A stretch of 64,000 nucleotides of DNA from Arsukibacterium sp. MJ3 (GTDB lineage: Bacteria; Pseudomonadota; Gammaproteobacteria; Enterobacterales; Alteromonadaceae): assembly GCF_000987765.1 (NCBI RefSeq), contig NZ_LAHP01000020.1:1-64000 (forward strand), in the 5' to 3' direction. Shown piece by piece: positions 15,540-25,868 of this stretch (its first letter is position 1; each line of letters starts with the position of its first letter). The position numbers and the translations under genes are program-made. The notes below the pieces were generated by a model. It had not been told where the DNA came from. It made no database searches and saw only the letters and a program-made list of their open reading frames with translations.

Positions 15540-16625
15540 TTAGTTTCCTGCTTTTTCGCGCGACAATTTATCTGCCCGTAATGCCCGATTGGCATCATCA
15601 GTAACATGCCAGCCTTGCAGGTTATCTTTTATTAGCTGGTACAGGGCATTAATGTGCTGTGGTCGGTTATTCAGTGCAGTAATATACTGGTACTGCTCGC
15701 CACCGGCGTGCATAAAATACTCGCGATTTTCTTCGCCAATCTCTTCAATAGTTTCCAGACAGTCTGCCGCAAAACCCGGACAAAATACCTGCACCGATTT
15801 TACGCCCTGAGCAGGCAGCGCTTTTAATGTTTCATCAGTATAGGGTTTTAACCATTCTTCGCGGCCGAACCGCGATTGAAACGTGGTCATGTACTGATCT
15901 TTATTCAGCTGTAACGCTTCTGCAATTAGCCGTGAGCTTTTGTAGCACTCACAATGATAGGGATCGCCATTAAGTAAATAACGCTTGGGAATGCCATGAT
16001 AAGAGAACATTAGCTTGTCAGCGCGGCCATGTTCAGCCCAATGTGCTTTAATACGCTCGACGCAGGCGTTGATGTAGCCGGCATCATCATGATAATGCGA
16101 GATAAACCGTAAATCGGGTAACCAGCGGCGCTGGCTAAAATCTTTTGCCAGTTCATCAAAGGTAGAGCCTGAAGTGGCCGCAGAATATTGAGGGTATAAC
16201 GGCAGTACCAGAATTTTACGCACACCTTTGGCAAACATGTTATCCAGCACCGAGGCAAATGACGGGTTGCCATAACGCATAGCAAAGTCTACGACTACAT
16301 CAGTGTTGCCATCGTCAGCAAACGCTTTGGCAATAGCCTCAGCCTGCTGGCGGGTATGAAACAACAGCGGTGAGCCTTGCTCGGTAAATACCGTGGCATA
16401 GGCTTTGGCTGAGCGGCGTGGCCGAATTTGCAAAATAATGCCATTTAAAATAAACCACCAGAGTAAGCGCGGTACTTCAACTACCCTTGGATCGGATAAA
16501 AACTGTTTTAGATAGCGTTTTAAGGCTTTGGGCGTTGGGGCGTCTGGGGTGCCCAGATTAGTTAATAGCACGCCAATTTTATCAGAGGTGTTGTGCTGGT
16601 AGTCGGGAGTATTAATAAATGCCAT
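15540..16625 (-). CDS. hemH: Ferrochelatase
   Basis: Inserts Fe2+ into protoporphyrin IX, the last step of protohaem synthesis. About 361 residues with the family marks GVLLTNLGTPDAP near the N-terminus, FSYHGIPKRY with the catalytic His, and the signature region VFCPGFAADCLETIEEI with the catalytic Glu. The ATG at 16625 (MAFIN) is preferred over the GTG at 16634 because a GAAG-like site precedes it. It is upstream of, and only 10 bases from, the class A PBP gene on the same strand. Confidence 0.95.
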   Translation of the reverse strand: MAFINTPDYQHNTSDKIGVLLTNLGTPDAPTPKALKRYLKQFLSDPRVVEVPRLLWWFILNGIILQIRPRRSAKAYATVFTEQGSPLLFHTRQQAEAIAKAFADDGNTDVVVDFAMRYGNPSFASVLDNMFAKGVRKILVLPLYPQYSAATSGSTFDELAKDFSQRRWLPDLRFISHYHDDAGYINACVERIKAHWAEHGRADKLMFSYHGIPKRYLLNGDPYHCECYKSSRLIAEALQLNKDQYMTTFQSRFGREEWLKPYTDETLKALPAQGVKSVQVFCPGFAADCLETIEEIGEENREYFMHAGGEQYQYITALNNRPQHINALYQLIKDNLQGWHVTDDANRALRADKLSREKAGN

Positions 16626-16839
16626 AGCCGTCACTTCATTAAGCCAGAATAAACAGCCAGACTTTACGCTGCCGGCTATTGTTTGGTTTAGTTAACAATA
16701 TGCAATGGTAACAGTTTCAAGCGCTCAACAGTAACTAAACAGTAACTAAAAGTGCCGTGCCTTTGCTGAGTTGCTGGTAAAACAATCATTATGCCAGTAA
16801 GCTTTTGTATTATGACTTAATGACTATGTTGAATAAAAA

Positions 16840-17316
16840 ATGCAACGTAACCCGTCGGGTAAAGGCACTATGCTGCTGGCCTATATTATCGCCGTTATAG
16901 TGGCGGCAGTGCTAAGTAGTATTACTCAAAGCCTGTTTAATTTAGCGGCCATAGCGGCTTTAGTTGAACAATTACCGCTGCGTGACTGGCTGTATACCAT
17001 CTGGTTTGATCTTGGCTCTTTTACCCCCACTATGTTAGTTATTATGACGCCGTTATTGCTACTTGCTTTACTGGCAAGCCGCTTGTTGCAAAGTATTATT
17101 AAACTGCCCCGTTATTGGCTGGCAACCATTTTTAGTGCATTGGGTTTCTTGGTAGCCTTATTGGCTATTAACACCCTAGCGCCGATGCCAACCTTAATTG
17201 CGGCTAGTCGCAGCCTGGGTGGAAGTGTTGCATTAGCACTGTGTGCAGCGGCAGGCGCCGCCCTGTACGTTTGGTTAACCAGCAGTGGCAAGTTAACCAA
17301 TAACCATAAGGTCTGA
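16840..17316 (+). CDS. Small multi-pass membrane protein of unknown function
   Basis: 158 residues with four hydrophobic segments (about 10-35, 58-85, 93-115 and 122-145) and short polar ends. No family was recognised. Its TGA stop is followed after one base by the ATG of the PQQ sugar dehydrogenase gene, so the two are translationally coupled; it may be a membrane partner of that enzyme, but this is inference from position only. Confidence 0.7.
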   Translation: MQRNPSGKGTMLLAYIIAVIVAAVLSSITQSLFNLAAIAALVEQLPLRDWLYTIWFDLGSFTPTMLVIMTPLLLLALLASRLLQSIIKLPRYWLATIFSALGFLVALLAINTLAPMPTLIAASRSLGGSVALALCAAAGAALYVWLTSSGKLTNNHKV

Positions 17317-17317
17317 A

Positions 17318-18412
17318 ATGAAAAAACGATTATCCGGTTGTTTGTTGGTGTTACTGGCTTCGGTTAAGCTGTTGGCGGCACCTTATCAGGTACAGACAGT
17401 AGCTGAAAATCTTAATTACCCCTGGTCGCTGGCGTTTATGCCTGACGGCAGTTATCTGCTGACTGAGCGCACCGGTAAGTTGAAACAGGTCGGTGCAACG
17501 GGCGAGCAATTGGCAGCGGTTACCGCCGCTTTACCCGAGCTTTACATTGGCGCGCAAGGAGGCTTACTAGAGGTGCTATTACCGGCTGCCTTTGAGCAAA
17601 ATCAGCAGATATTGTTAAGTTATGTCTGTGGTGATGCCAAAGCCAATACCGTTTGCCTGGCGTCAGCACGTTGGCAGCAGCAACAACTAAGTGATATTCA
17701 GCAGATATTTAAAGCCAAACCATACCGTCAGGGGGCGGCGCATTACGGTGGGCGAATGTTGCAATTGCCCGATGCCAGTATTGTATTAACGCTTGGTGAT
17801 GGCTTTGATTATCGTGAGCAGGCGCAAAACCCGGCTAATCATCTGGGAAAAATTATCAGATTAAATATTGATGGCAGTGTGCCGGCTGATAATCCTTTTG
17901 TGGCTAAAGATGGTTATGCTGCCGAGATTTTCAGCCTTGGTCATCGTAATGTGCAAGGCATTGTATTTGATCAGCGTAATAAATTGCTTTACAGCCATGA
18001 ACATGGCCCGCGTGGCGGTGATGAGTTAAATATTATTCGGGCCGGTGGTAATTACGGCTGGCCGGTGGCGACCCAGGGTATTGATTATACCGGTGCCAGA
18101 GTGTCGCCCTTTCGGCAGTACCCTGGCATGATTACCGCAATCTGGCATTGGAGCCCCTCTATTGCGCCGGCGGGTATGACCTTGTACCAGGGCGAGTTAT
18201 TTCCTGCCTGGCAGGGCAACTTGTTTATTACCGCGCTGGCTGGGAAAGCGCTGCACCGGCTACAAATGGTCAATGGCCAAGTGGTGGCAGAGCAGCGGCT
18301 ATTAACGGAGCTTAACAGCCGATTGCGCGATGTACGCACCGGGCCTGACGGTGCGTTATACCTGTTAACCGATAGTGCCAATGGTCAGTTGCTGCGCCTG
18401 GTACCGCAATAA
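17318..18412 (+). CDS. PQQ-dependent aldose sugar dehydrogenase (YliI/Asd type)
   Basis: A 364-residue soluble periplasmic quinoprotein of the six-bladed beta-propeller glucose/sorbosone dehydrogenase family. It has a signal peptide (cut near LLAAP), NLNYPWSLAFMPDG, the catalytic-His region with AHYGGRMLQLPD, and GHRNVQGI, EHGPRGGDELN and NYGWPV, all hallmarks of the Asd/YliI group. It oxidises aldose sugars and passes electrons on; PQQ must come from outside or from genes elsewhere, as no pqq genes are in the window. The length is normal. It is coupled to the upstream membrane protein gene. Confidence 0.92.
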   Translation: MKKRLSGCLLVLLASVKLLAAPYQVQTVAENLNYPWSLAFMPDGSYLLTERTGKLKQVGATGEQLAAVTAALPELYIGAQGGLLEVLLPAAFEQNQQILLSYVCGDAKANTVCLASARWQQQQLSDIQQIFKAKPYRQGAAHYGGRMLQLPDASIVLTLGDGFDYREQAQNPANHLGKIIRLNIDGSVPADNPFVAKDGYAAEIFSLGHRNVQGIVFDQRNKLLYSHEHGPRGGDELNIIRAGGNYGWPVATQGIDYTGARVSPFRQYPGMITAIWHWSPSIAPAGMTLYQGELFPAWQGNLFITALAGKALHRLQMVNGQVVAEQRLLTELNSRLRDVRTGPDGALYLLTDSANGQLLRLVPQ

Positions 18413-18418
18413 TCGGGC

Positions 18419-18898
18419 TTAGTGCTGATGGCCGCCTTCACCATGAGCATGGCCATGGGCAACTTCTTCGGCGCTGGCTTGGCGTACCTGTAGTATTTCA
18501 ACGTTAAAGGTCAGTGTTTTACCGGCTAAAGGATGGTTAATATCAATATCGGCTTTAAACATGCCCACTTTTACAATTGTAACCTGGCGCTGCCCTTCTT
18601 CAGTTTGGATCCAGGCTTTCATACCGGGTTGCCATTTTTTTGCACCGTGTAAATGTTTTACCTGAATACTCTGGACGGCATTTTGTTGTAGCTCGCCATA
18701 GGCATCCTCTGGTGCCAGAGTAAGCTCAAGCTTGTCACCGGCGGCTTTACCTTCTAAAGCGGCTTCTAGCTTTGGCAGCATTTGCTCTTGACCATGCATG
18801 TACAATAACGGTTTATTGCCGGCTGAGCTTTCCAGCTCGCCGGTTTCGTCACTTAGCGTGTAATGGAATTGCACAACGGCATTATTGCTGATGTTCAT
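18419..18898 (-). CDS. slyD: SlyD-type FKBP peptidyl-prolyl isomerase
   Basis: 159 residues: an FKBP domain interrupted by the insert-in-flap chaperone domain (PEDAYGELQ followed by the flap insert to about residue 125), then a His-rich tail (HGHAHGEGGHQH) able to bind nickel or zinc. The order FHYTLSDETGELESS, YMHGQEQMLPKLEAAL, LAPEDAYGE is characteristic. It acts as a folding helper and in metal delivery. The tail is shorter than in E. coli SlyD (196 residues), and a second FKBP elsewhere could be the main SlyD, so the symbol is tentative. Confidence 0.85.
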   Translation of the reverse strand: MNISNNAVVQFHYTLSDETGELESSAGNKPLLYMHGQEQMLPKLEAALEGKAAGDKLELTLAPEDAYGELQQNAVQSIQVKHLHGAKKWQPGMKAWIQTEEGQRQVTIVKVGMFKADIDINHPLAGKTLTFNVEILQVRQASAEEVAHGHAHGEGGHQH

Positions 18899-18977
18899 AG
18901 GTTAATTCTTTTGATGGCTGGAATAAGCGCAATAGTATAACGAATAGCGGTTTAAAACCGAAGTAGGCTATTGAAAT

Positions 18978-19006
18978 TATCCCCCGCTGTTCAACAGAGG
19001 GGGATA
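18978..19006 (-). terminator. Terminator after trpA
   Basis: On the minus strand, TATCCCCC pairs with GGGGGATA around an inner CTGTT/AACAG stem, starting 8 bases after the trpA stop codon and followed by ATTTC. The stem is strong but the T-run is short, so termination may be partial or assisted. Confidence 0.65.
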
Positions 19007-19013
19007 GGAGGCA

Positions 19014-19814
19014 TTAACTGGCGGCCTTCATCTGCCCAATAAAGGTTTTTAATTCAGTTAACAATGTAGCGGGCTGTTGTAAATTACTTTCCAGAATTTT
19101 CACAATGGCAGAGCCACAAATAGCACCTGCGGCGCCACTGGCTATGGCGTCTGCTACCTGTGCCGGGGTTGAGATACCAAAACCGAGTAGCGGTGGCGCC
19201 GGGTTGTAGGCTCGAATGCGGGAGATTAGCTCGGCGGTCGGCATAGCGGCTTTTGTTTCAGCACCGGTTACGCCGGCACGACTAAGCAAGTAAGTATAAC
19301 CGCGACCATAAGAGGCAATGGCGCGTAAGTCATCATCATCTACATTTGGTGGCACAATATAAATAGGTGCAATATCGTGCGCCATGGCCACTTCACGAAA
19401 CATTTTACTTTCATGTAACGGCACATCGGCAATTAATACGGAATCAATACCGGCGGCAGCGGCTTTGCTATAAAAGCTTTCTAGGCCCCTAGCCATAACG
19501 ATATTGGAGTAAACCAATAAACCAATTGGTATATCAGCATTATAATGACGAATTTTCCGGATGATCTCAAAACTGATAGCGGGTGTAACGCCGGCGGCCA
19601 AGGCCCGGATATTGGCATTTTGAATAGTAGGGCCGTCGGCAATTGGATCAGAAAACGGGATCCCCAGTTCTAGTGCATCGGCACCGCCATCAATCAGTGT
19701 TTTAATAATCTCAAATGATAACTCAGGATCCGGATCGCCCACAGTAACAAAAGGGACAAAGGCGCCACGTTTTTCCTCTGCCAGCCGGGCAAACATTTGT
19801 TGATAACGTTTCAT
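19014..19814 (-). CDS. trpA: Tryptophan synthase alpha subunit
   Basis: Cleaves indole-3-glycerol phosphate to indole and glyceraldehyde 3-phosphate; the indole is tunnelled to TrpB. 266 residues, a TIM barrel with the catalytic Glu in [12 protein letters not shown] and the catalytic Asp in [10 protein letters not shown]. The loop [10 protein letters not shown] and the phosphate-binding GFGIS and AICGSA segments are intact. Last gene of the operon; its ATG overlaps the trpB stop by one base (TAATG). Confidence 0.97.
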   Translation of the reverse strand: MKRYQQMFARLAEEKRGAFVPFVTVGDPDPELSFEIIKTLIDGGADALELGIPFSDPIADGPTIQNANIRALAAGVTPAISFEIIRKIRHYNADIPIGLLVYSNIVMARGLESFYSKAAAAGIDSVLIADVPLHESKMFREVAMAHDIAPIYIVPPNVDDDDLRAIASYGRGYTYLLSRAGVTGAETKAAMPTAELISRIRAYNPAPPLLGFGISTPAQVADAIASGAAGAICGSAIVKILESNLQQPATLLTELKTFIGQMKAAS

Positions 19815-21040
19815 TAATGGGCTCCATTGGGGGTGTTGTTAGCGCTGGTTGCTGCAGCTTGCTGCTCCAGAATGCTATGCACATGACTTAAGTCTTTATC
19901 ACCACGGCCTGATAAATTTACCAGCAATACCATGGGTTCAGTGGCTGCGGCTGCCATTTTTAAGGCATGAGCCAGTGCGTGTGAGCTTTCCAGTGCCGGG
20001 ATAATACCTTCTGCCATAGCCAGATGTTGAAAAGCGGCTAAGGCTTCATCATCGTTTATTGCCACATATTCAGCGCGGCCAATTTGTTGTAAATGAGTAT
20101 GTTGTGGACCTACCGCCGGATAATCAAGGCCGGCTGATACCGAATAAGACTCTTCAATCTGGCCATCACTGGTTTGCATAATGGCCGTATAGGCACCATG
20201 TAAAATACCATAGCTGCCGGTACTTAGTGCAGCACCATGCTGATGCGTAGTAATGCCCTTACCACCGGGTTCAACGCCAATCAGCCGCACGCCCTCTTCT
20301 TTAATAAAGTCAGCGAAAATACCAATGGCGTTAGAACCGCCACCAACACAAGCAATAATAGCATCGGGCAGCTTGCCTTCCGCTTTTAATATTTGCTGCT
20401 TAGACTCTTCGCCAATCATTTTCTGAAATTCGCGCACGATAGTCGGAAACGGGTGCGGCCCGGCAGCTGTGCCTAACATGTAATGGCTGGTGTCGTAGCT
20501 GCCAGACCAGTCTCGCATGGCTTCATTTACCGCGTCTTTTAAGGTGCCAGAGCCGGCAGTAACCGGTATCACGGTGGCGCCCATTAATTTCATTCGGAAC
20601 ACATTTGGTTGCTGGCGCTCAATGTCTTTTGCGCCCATGTAGATACGGCACTTTAAGCCGAGCAGAGCGCAGGCAAGGGCAGTGGCCACACCATGCTGGC
20701 CGGCGCCGGTTTCTGCGATCACTTCTTTTTTGCCCATGCGTTTAGTGAGCAAGGCCTGTCCCAGCACCTGATTAGTTTTATGGGCACCACCGTGCAGTAA
20801 ATCTTCCCGCTTCATATAAATTTTCACCAGCGGATTAGGCGATAAATTACGGCATAGGGTCAGCGGGGTCGGCCGGCCGGCATATTCCGTTAATAAATGC
20901 TGAAATTCAGCATCAAAGGCCGGGTCTTGCAACGCATCAACAAACGCTTGCTCCAATTGCTTTAACGCCGGTACCAACAGTTGCGGTACAAACATGCCAC
21001 CGTACTGGCCAAAATAAGGGTTAAGTTTAAGCTCGCTCAT
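19814..21040 (-). CDS. trpB: Tryptophan synthase beta subunit
   Basis: PLP enzyme that condenses indole with serine to make tryptophan. 408 residues; the PLP-binding Lys lies in [13 protein letters not shown], the phosphate-binding loop is GGGSNAIG, and the catalytic Glu lies in [11 protein letters not shown]. The N-terminus [14 protein letters not shown] matches the family start. It overlaps trpCF by 4 bases (ATGA) and trpA by one base. Confidence 0.97.
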   Translation of the reverse strand: MSELKLNPYFGQYGGMFVPQLLVPALKQLEQAFVDALQDPAFDAEFQHLLTEYAGRPTPLTLCRNLSPNPLVKIYMKREDLLHGGAHKTNQVLGQALLTKRMGKKEVIAETGAGQHGVATALACALLGLKCRIYMGAKDIERQQPNVFRMKLMGATVIPVTAGSGTLKDAVNEAMRDWSGSYDTSHYMLGTAAGPHPFPTIVREFQKMIGEESKQQILKAEGKLPDAIIACVGGGSNAIGIFADFIKEEGVRLIGVEPGGKGITTHQHGAALSTGSYGILHGAYTAIMQTSDGQIEESYSVSAGLDYPAVGPQHTHLQQIGRAEYVAINDDEALAAFQHLAMAEGIIPALESSHALAHALKMAAAATEPMVLLVNLSGRGDKDLSHVHSILEQQAAATSANNTPNGAH

Positions 21041-22470
21041 AATGCAACTCTCTGCTCTATTGGTGAAACGCTCTGATAATCAAACGCTTTGATAACGGCA
21101 AATGCCGTTTGTATTTTACTCTTGTCTTTAATACCTGGCGCACTCTCCAGCCCTGAATTCATATCAAGGCCAGCAACCTGCAGCTGCAATGCCTGGCTCA
21201 GGTTATCAAGGGTAAGGCCACCGGCTAACATTATCGGCAACGTGGTTAACCCGGTCAGCGGTTGCTGTAGCAATTGCCAATTAAACACCTGGCCGCTACC
21301 ACCGTGCGCGCCGGGATGATACGCATCAAGCAGCAACCTATCTGCCAGTTGGGTAAAGGCAGGTAACTGCTCGGCCACCCGGTACGCTTTCCAAATTTCA
21401 CAACTGGCGGGCAGTGCGGCTCTTAGCGCCACAATATCTGCATCGCTTTCATTACCGTGTAATTGCACCGCACTCAGTTTTAGCTGACGGGCAATGTTAA
21501 TAATATCGTGCTGCGGTGCATCTACAAACACCCCAACAAAATGCAGTGGCGCAGCACTCACTAACTGACTGGCCACTTCAATACTGACACAACGCGGCGA
21601 TGCCGGCGCAAAAATTAAACCACCAAAATAGGCACCGGCCTGGTAGGCGGCTGTTACATCGGCAGCACGGGTAAGACCACAAATTTTATGCTCACCAATA
21701 ATTAATCGGCGGGCGGCTGCAGCTAAATCCGCCTGCGCCATTAATGAACTACCCACTAAAAAGGCCTTAGCCACTTTTTGTAAGTCTCTTACTTGCTGAT
21801 TATGATAAATACCTGATTCTGATACCACGGTAATGCCATCTGGGATCAACTTACTGAGCACAAAGCTGGTATTTAAATCAGTGCTGAGATCGCGCAGGTC
21901 ACGATTATTAATACCTATCAATTGGGCGCCCAGCACAACGGCTCGTCGGGTTTCGCTGTCATTACTCACTTCTGTCAGCACGGTCATATTAAGTTTTTGC
22001 GCGACGCCAGCCAGTTGCTGATAAGCCTCGTCGGTTAATACCGACAACATCAGTAAAACGGCATCAGCACCGTGTAACCGGCCCAGGTAAATTTGATAGG
22101 GGTCAATAATAAAATCTTTATGCAATAAAGGCTTATCACTTAGTTGACGCATCTGAGCCAGGTACTGATAACTGCCCTGAAAAAACTGCTGATCGGTTAA
22201 CACCGAAATGCAATCAGCGTACTGATTGTACACTTGACTAATTTCTGATAAATCGAAATGTTGCCTAATCAGTCCTTTTGACGGTGAGGCTTTTTTGCAT
22301 TCAAGAATAAAGCGGCTGCCCGGCAATTGCAGTGCCGCTAAAAAATTGCGGCTACTGGGTTTAAGCTGACCAATAAACTGTTGTAATGGTGTCTCAAGTT
22401 GCAGTGCTGCAACTTCTGCTGTTTTATGCTGGATAATGGTAGCCAGCACGCCGGTTAAGTCATTGACCAT
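21037..22470 (-). CDS. trpCF: Bifunctional indole-3-glycerol-phosphate synthase / phosphoribosylanthranilate isomerase
   Basis: A natural fusion of TrpC (about residues 1-255) and TrpF (about 258-455), as in enteric and related bacteria. TrpC marks: [13 protein letters not shown] with catalytic Lys, [13 protein letters not shown] and VVSESGI. TrpF marks: [12 protein letters not shown] with the catalytic Cys, [12 protein letters not shown] and [11 protein letters not shown]. Both active sites look intact. The start overlaps the end of trpD by 11 bases and the end overlaps trpB by 4, indicating tight translational coupling. 477 residues is slightly longer than the E. coli protein (453). Confidence 0.96.
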   Translation of the reverse strand: MVNDLTGVLATIIQHKTAEVAALQLETPLQQFIGQLKPSSRNFLAALQLPGSRFILECKKASPSKGLIRQHFDLSEISQVYNQYADCISVLTDQQFFQGSYQYLAQMRQLSDKPLLHKDFIIDPYQIYLGRLHGADAVLLMLSVLTDEAYQQLAGVAQKLNMTVLTEVSNDSETRRAVVLGAQLIGINNRDLRDLSTDLNTSFVLSKLIPDGITVVSESGIYHNQQVRDLQKVAKAFLVGSSLMAQADLAAAARRLIIGEHKICGLTRAADVTAAYQAGAYFGGLIFAPASPRCVSIEVASQLVSAAPLHFVGVFVDAPQHDIINIARQLKLSAVQLHGNESDADIVALRAALPASCEIWKAYRVAEQLPAFTQLADRLLLDAYHPGAHGGSGQVFNWQLLQQPLTGLTTLPIMLAGGLTLDNLSQALQLQVAGLDMNSGLESAPGIKDKSKIQTAFAVIKAFDYQSVSPIEQRVAL

Positions 22471-23509
22471 GATTTATTTCCTCGTTACCCAAGTTCTGGT
22501 TACTAAGCAGCTTAAAGTGTTGTAATGTTTGCATCGCTTTACCACTGGCTAAACATGCCAATACCGCTTGGGTATTACTGATTAGATTGTCACCCTTACC
22601 GGCAATTTTTAACATGGCGGCGACATTCATTGCCACCGCATGGTTATGCGCTGGCTGCCCGCTACCTTGTAAAATGGCCAAAGTAGCAGCGGCATTATCG
22701 GCAGGCGTGCCGCCAGCTAGGCTACTAAGTGGTTGCATGCGTAGTCCAAAATCTTCTGGGGAAAGGCTAAATTCAGTCAATTGCCCTTGTTTTAACTGGC
22801 AAACATAGGTTGTGCCATGCAAGGCAATTTCATCACATCCGCTGCCATGTACTACCCAGGCCGCTTTTGTACCAAGTTGTTGCAGTGCTTCTGCCATTAT
22901 TTTGCATAGTGCGGGATCATACACGCCTAACAGCTGGAAATCAGGTGCTGCCGGGTTAACCAGCGGCCCAAGCAAGTTAAATAACGTGCGGCTTTTCAGC
23001 GCCTGGCGCACCGGCATCGCGTGTTTAATACCGGCATGGTACAGCGGCGCAAATAAAAAGCTGCAGTGGCTTTGTTGCAAACAATGGGCAGCTTGTGCCG
23101 GTGACTGTTGAATATTCACCCCTAATTGCTCTAGTAAATCGGCTGAGCCAGAACTGGATGAGACACTTCGATTGCCATGTTTTACCACCGGCAAACCCAT
23201 GCTGGCGCCTACAATAGCCGCTGTGGTTGAAATGTTAATGGTATTACTGCCGTCACCACCGGTGCCGCAACAATCAATACTACCAGTAATTTTTAACGGG
23301 AAAGGCAGAGCTGCCTGACGCAGCGCCGCTGCCGCACCGGCAATTTCATCTGCGGTTTCGCCGCGCATTTTAAGCGCTACTAATAAGGCACTTAGTAATA
23401 CGGGTTCTACCACACCGGTAACCACAGCCGTAAAAAAGTGGGCACTTTGCTCGCGACTTAATGGTTTGCCGCTAAGTACCTGTTGCAGCTGAGCCTGAAC
23501 AGTAGTCAT
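22460..23509 (-). CDS. trpD: Anthranilate phosphoribosyltransferase
   Basis: Joins anthranilate to phosphoribosyl pyrophosphate, the second step of the pathway. 349 residues with the PRPP-binding glycine loop DCCGTGGDGSNTINIS, the KHGNRSVSSSSGSADLLE anthranilate/PRPP segment and RTLFNLLGPLVNPA. Unlike in E. coli it is not fused to the glutaminase TrpG, which is a separate gene just upstream (4-base overlap). Confidence 0.96.
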   Translation of the reverse strand: MTTVQAQLQQVLSGKPLSREQSAHFFTAVVTGVVEPVLLSALLVALKMRGETADEIAGAAAALRQAALPFPLKITGSIDCCGTGGDGSNTINISTTAAIVGASMGLPVVKHGNRSVSSSSGSADLLEQLGVNIQQSPAQAAHCLQQSHCSFLFAPLYHAGIKHAMPVRQALKSRTLFNLLGPLVNPAAPDFQLLGVYDPALCKIMAEALQQLGTKAAWVVHGSGCDEIALHGTTYVCQLKQGQLTEFSLSPEDFGLRMQPLSSLAGGTPADNAAATLAILQGSGQPAHNHAVAMNVAAMLKIAGKGDNLISNTQAVLACLASGKAMQTLQHFKLLSNQNLGNEEINHGQ

Positions 23510-24096
23510 GCGTCACTCCTTAATAAATAGCGGATACTTTGTTCAAGTAATGGCTTACCCAGCGTAGTTAAAATAGACTCAGGATGAAACTGAAAGCCCA
23601 ACATGCGCTGCTGTTCATGAATGATGGCCATCGGAATATGTCTGTCTGCGGCAATGCAGGTTAATGCATTTGGTAGCTCAGTGGCCATTAATGAATGGTA
23701 GCGTGCTACCGGAAACGGATTGGGTAGGCCAGCAAATACGCTATGCTTTTGTAAGGTAATATTGGCAGTTTTGCCGTGCACTGTTTCACCGGCGCGGCCA
23801 ACACTACCCCCATAGTGCTCAGTAATGGCCTGATGACCCAAGCAAATACCCAGCACCGGGTAGTGGCCTGCCGCCAGGCGCAGTAATTCAGGCATCGAAC
23901 CGGCATTGGCTGGTGCCCCTGGCCCTGGGGATAACACCAGCAGTACCGGGCCGGTTTCTTGTTGCATTTTTTGGTAAATATAATCGGCTGGCACAGTATT
24001 ACGATACAGCTTTAGCGCATACCCTAACTGGGCAAACTCATCCACCAGGTTGTAGGTAAACGAGTCGATATTGTCTAATAAATACAGGGTAGTCAT
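23506..24096 (-). CDS. trpG: Anthranilate synthase glutamine amidotransferase component
   Basis: Class I glutaminase that supplies ammonia to TrpE. 196 residues with the catalytic Cys in PVLGICLGHQAI and the His/Glu pair in FQFHPESILT; N-terminal LLDNIDSFTYNLVDE is standard. It lies 20 bases after trpE and overlaps trpD by 4 bases. It might also serve aminodeoxychorismate synthase (PabA role), but its place between trpE and trpD makes the Trp role primary. Confidence 0.95.
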   Translation of the reverse strand: MTTLYLLDNIDSFTYNLVDEFAQLGYALKLYRNTVPADYIYQKMQQETGPVLLVLSPGPGAPANAGSMPELLRLAAGHYPVLGICLGHQAITEHYGGSVGRAGETVHGKTANITLQKHSVFAGLPNPFPVARYHSLMATELPNALTCIAADRHIPMAIIHEQQRMLGFQFHPESILTTLGKPLLEQSIRYLLRSDA

Positions 24097-24116
24097 ACTC
24101 TTCCTTATTTAGCCTG

Positions 24117-25688
24117 CTAGTGGCCGGCAGCCATAATGGCGCTAATTACGGCTTGCGCTTTATTACGGGTTTCATCGGTTTCTAGCTGTGCAACTGAATC
24201 AAAAACCACCCCGGCACCCGCCTGAATGTAAGCGGTATTATTTGCTACATAGGCCGAGCGGATAACAATGCAGCTGTCAAAATCACCGTTACCGGTTAAA
24301 TACCCGACCGCGCCACCGTAACTGCCACGGCGCTGGCCTTCTACCTGACGAATAAGTTCAGCCGCTTTTACTTTTGGTGCGCCGACTAGCGTACCCATAT
24401 TCATACAAGCCTGATAGGCGTGTAATGCATCCAGCTCAGGTTTTAAGGTGCCAATAACTCGCGATACCAGATGCATGACATAAGAATATCTATCTACTTT
24501 TAACAGCTCTTTCACATAACGACTGCCGGCAACACTGATCCTGGCGACGTCGTTTCGGGCCAAATCGACCAGCATTAAGTGTTCGGCTTTCTCTTTTTCA
24601 TCTTGGCGTAATTCAAGCTCGATACGGCTGTCCAGATCGTGGTCGATACCACCGTCTTTATTAAAGCCACGGCGGCGGGTGCCGGCTATCGGGTATATTT
24701 CAACCTGGCGGTCGCTGGCGTTAAATTTCAGTGCAGACTCAGGCGAGGCGCCAAACAAAACAAAAGCCGGATCTTTTAAATAAAACATATAAGGGCTGGG
24801 GTTTAGCTGCTTAAGTTTGGCATAAGCGGCCAGCGGGTTAGGACAAGGCAGGCTAAAACAGCGCGACGGCACCACCTGAAACACATCACCACTAATTATA
24901 TGCTCTTTTAAAGCGTCAACCTGCTGGCTAAATGCTGCATCGCTAATATCTACCTGCAAACTAATATTACTGCCTTGCTGACCAGCCGCTAATGGCGTTA
25001 CTGCGGTTAAACGTTGCTTTAATTGCTCTAGCCGCTTGCCAATAACAAAATAGGTGGCGGGGGCCTGCTCACCACAAAACACATTGCCGATAAGCTGGCT
25101 CTGTTGCCGTTGATGGTCGAGCACCAATACCGTTTCAGCCAGATAAAACAAATAATCCGGGCATTGATTGGCACCATCCGGTACTTCTGGCAGTTGTTCA
25201 ACATTGGCAACCATGTCATAACCAATTACCCCGGCCAGCATAATAGCAAAGTCTTCTTTGCTGTGGCTGCTCAGTTGATGCTGAATAATGCGCAGCACCG
25301 AAAAGGGATTCGGCTGCACTAAACGGCTAACTTCATCGAGCAGCGGGTCAGGTTTACTGAAACTAAGCTGCAGGCTATTCTCGGTTTGTGTCACCTTAGC
25401 AATGGTGGCTAGCTTACCGGCTAAAAAGGGCAGTAAGGTGGCACCATTTTGGCTTTGTGCTTTCACCGTTACCTGCATACCATTACATTCAATACGTAGT
25501 GCCGCATCAATCAGCATCAGGCTTTTTAAGTTATCTTTGCTGTCAATTTCGGCTGATTCCAATAACACCGCACCAAGGCTGTCGGCGCTTAAGCTAACAA
25601 AACTGGCCAACGCATCGGTATGATAGGCCACCGGCATATTAATACTGGCGACTTCGCCTTGTTGGTCGGTAATATGACTAAAAATCAT
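24117..25688 (-). CDS. trpE: Anthranilate synthase component I
   Basis: Converts chorismate and ammonia to anthranilate, the committed step. 523 residues; the chorismate-binding domain holds IYPIAGTRRRGF, DLARNDVARISV, GTLVGAPKVKAAELI and IQAGAGVVFDS with the usual catalytic residues. The N-terminal domain carries a LLESAEIDSKDNLKS segment like the LLES motif of the tryptophan feedback site. First structural gene behind the attenuator; only a weak AAGAGA ribosome-binding site precedes its ATG. Confidence 0.96.
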   Translation of the reverse strand: MIFSHITDQQGEVASINMPVAYHTDALASFVSLSADSLGAVLLESAEIDSKDNLKSLMLIDAALRIECNGMQVTVKAQSQNGATLLPFLAGKLATIAKVTQTENSLQLSFSKPDPLLDEVSRLVQPNPFSVLRIIQHQLSSHSKEDFAIMLAGVIGYDMVANVEQLPEVPDGANQCPDYLFYLAETVLVLDHQRQQSQLIGNVFCGEQAPATYFVIGKRLEQLKQRLTAVTPLAAGQQGSNISLQVDISDAAFSQQVDALKEHIISGDVFQVVPSRCFSLPCPNPLAAYAKLKQLNPSPYMFYLKDPAFVLFGASPESALKFNASDRQVEIYPIAGTRRRGFNKDGGIDHDLDSRIELELRQDEKEKAEHLMLVDLARNDVARISVAGSRYVKELLKVDRYSYVMHLVSRVIGTLKPELDALHAYQACMNMGTLVGAPKVKAAELIRQVEGQRRGSYGGAVGYLTGNGDFDSCIVIRSAYVANNTAYIQAGAGVVFDSVAQLETDETRNKAQAVISAIMAAGH

Positions 25689-25708
25689 AATGTTAATCTC
25701 TTAAAAAG

Positions 25709-25737
25709 AAAAAACCCGCTTCTTGTCAGGAAACGGG
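25709..25737 (-). terminator. trp attenuator terminator
   Basis: On the minus strand CCCGTTTC (25737-25730) pairs with GAAGCGGG (25722-25715) around CTGACAA, followed by six T: a classical intrinsic terminator between leader peptide and trpE. Its 5' arm can instead pair with an earlier leader segment: AACGGGC (plus coordinates 25773-25779) is fully complementary to GCCCGTT (25732-25738). This is the antiterminator. A third pairing, CACATACCC with GGGCATGTG, inside the leader-peptide codons just after the Trp codons, would act as the 1:2 hairpin. Confidence 0.9.
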
Positions 25738-25764
25738 CTTAGGTAATTACAGCTAATACAACGC

Positions 25765-25830
25765 CTACACATGCCCGTTGGGTATGTGCCACCACCAGTT
25801 GGTCAGGTTAAAAGCGGCTGCGTATTGCAT
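25765..25830 (-). CDS. trpL: trp leader peptide (21 residues, three consecutive Trp codons)
   Basis: The minus-strand frame encodes MQYAAAFNLT followed by NWWWHIPNGHV and TAG. Three adjacent Trp codons make this the sensor of charged tRNA-Trp: a ribosome stalled there covers the 1:2 hairpin and lets the antiterminator form, so trpEGDCFBA is read; fast translation lets the terminator form. It lies between the promoter and the attenuator, exactly where expected, and is too short for standard gene callers. Confidence 0.93.
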   Translation of the reverse strand: MQYAAAFNLTNWWWHIPNGHV

Positions 25831-25868
25831 TAACGTTAATCTCTTGATTATTGCTATTAAGTTGTCAC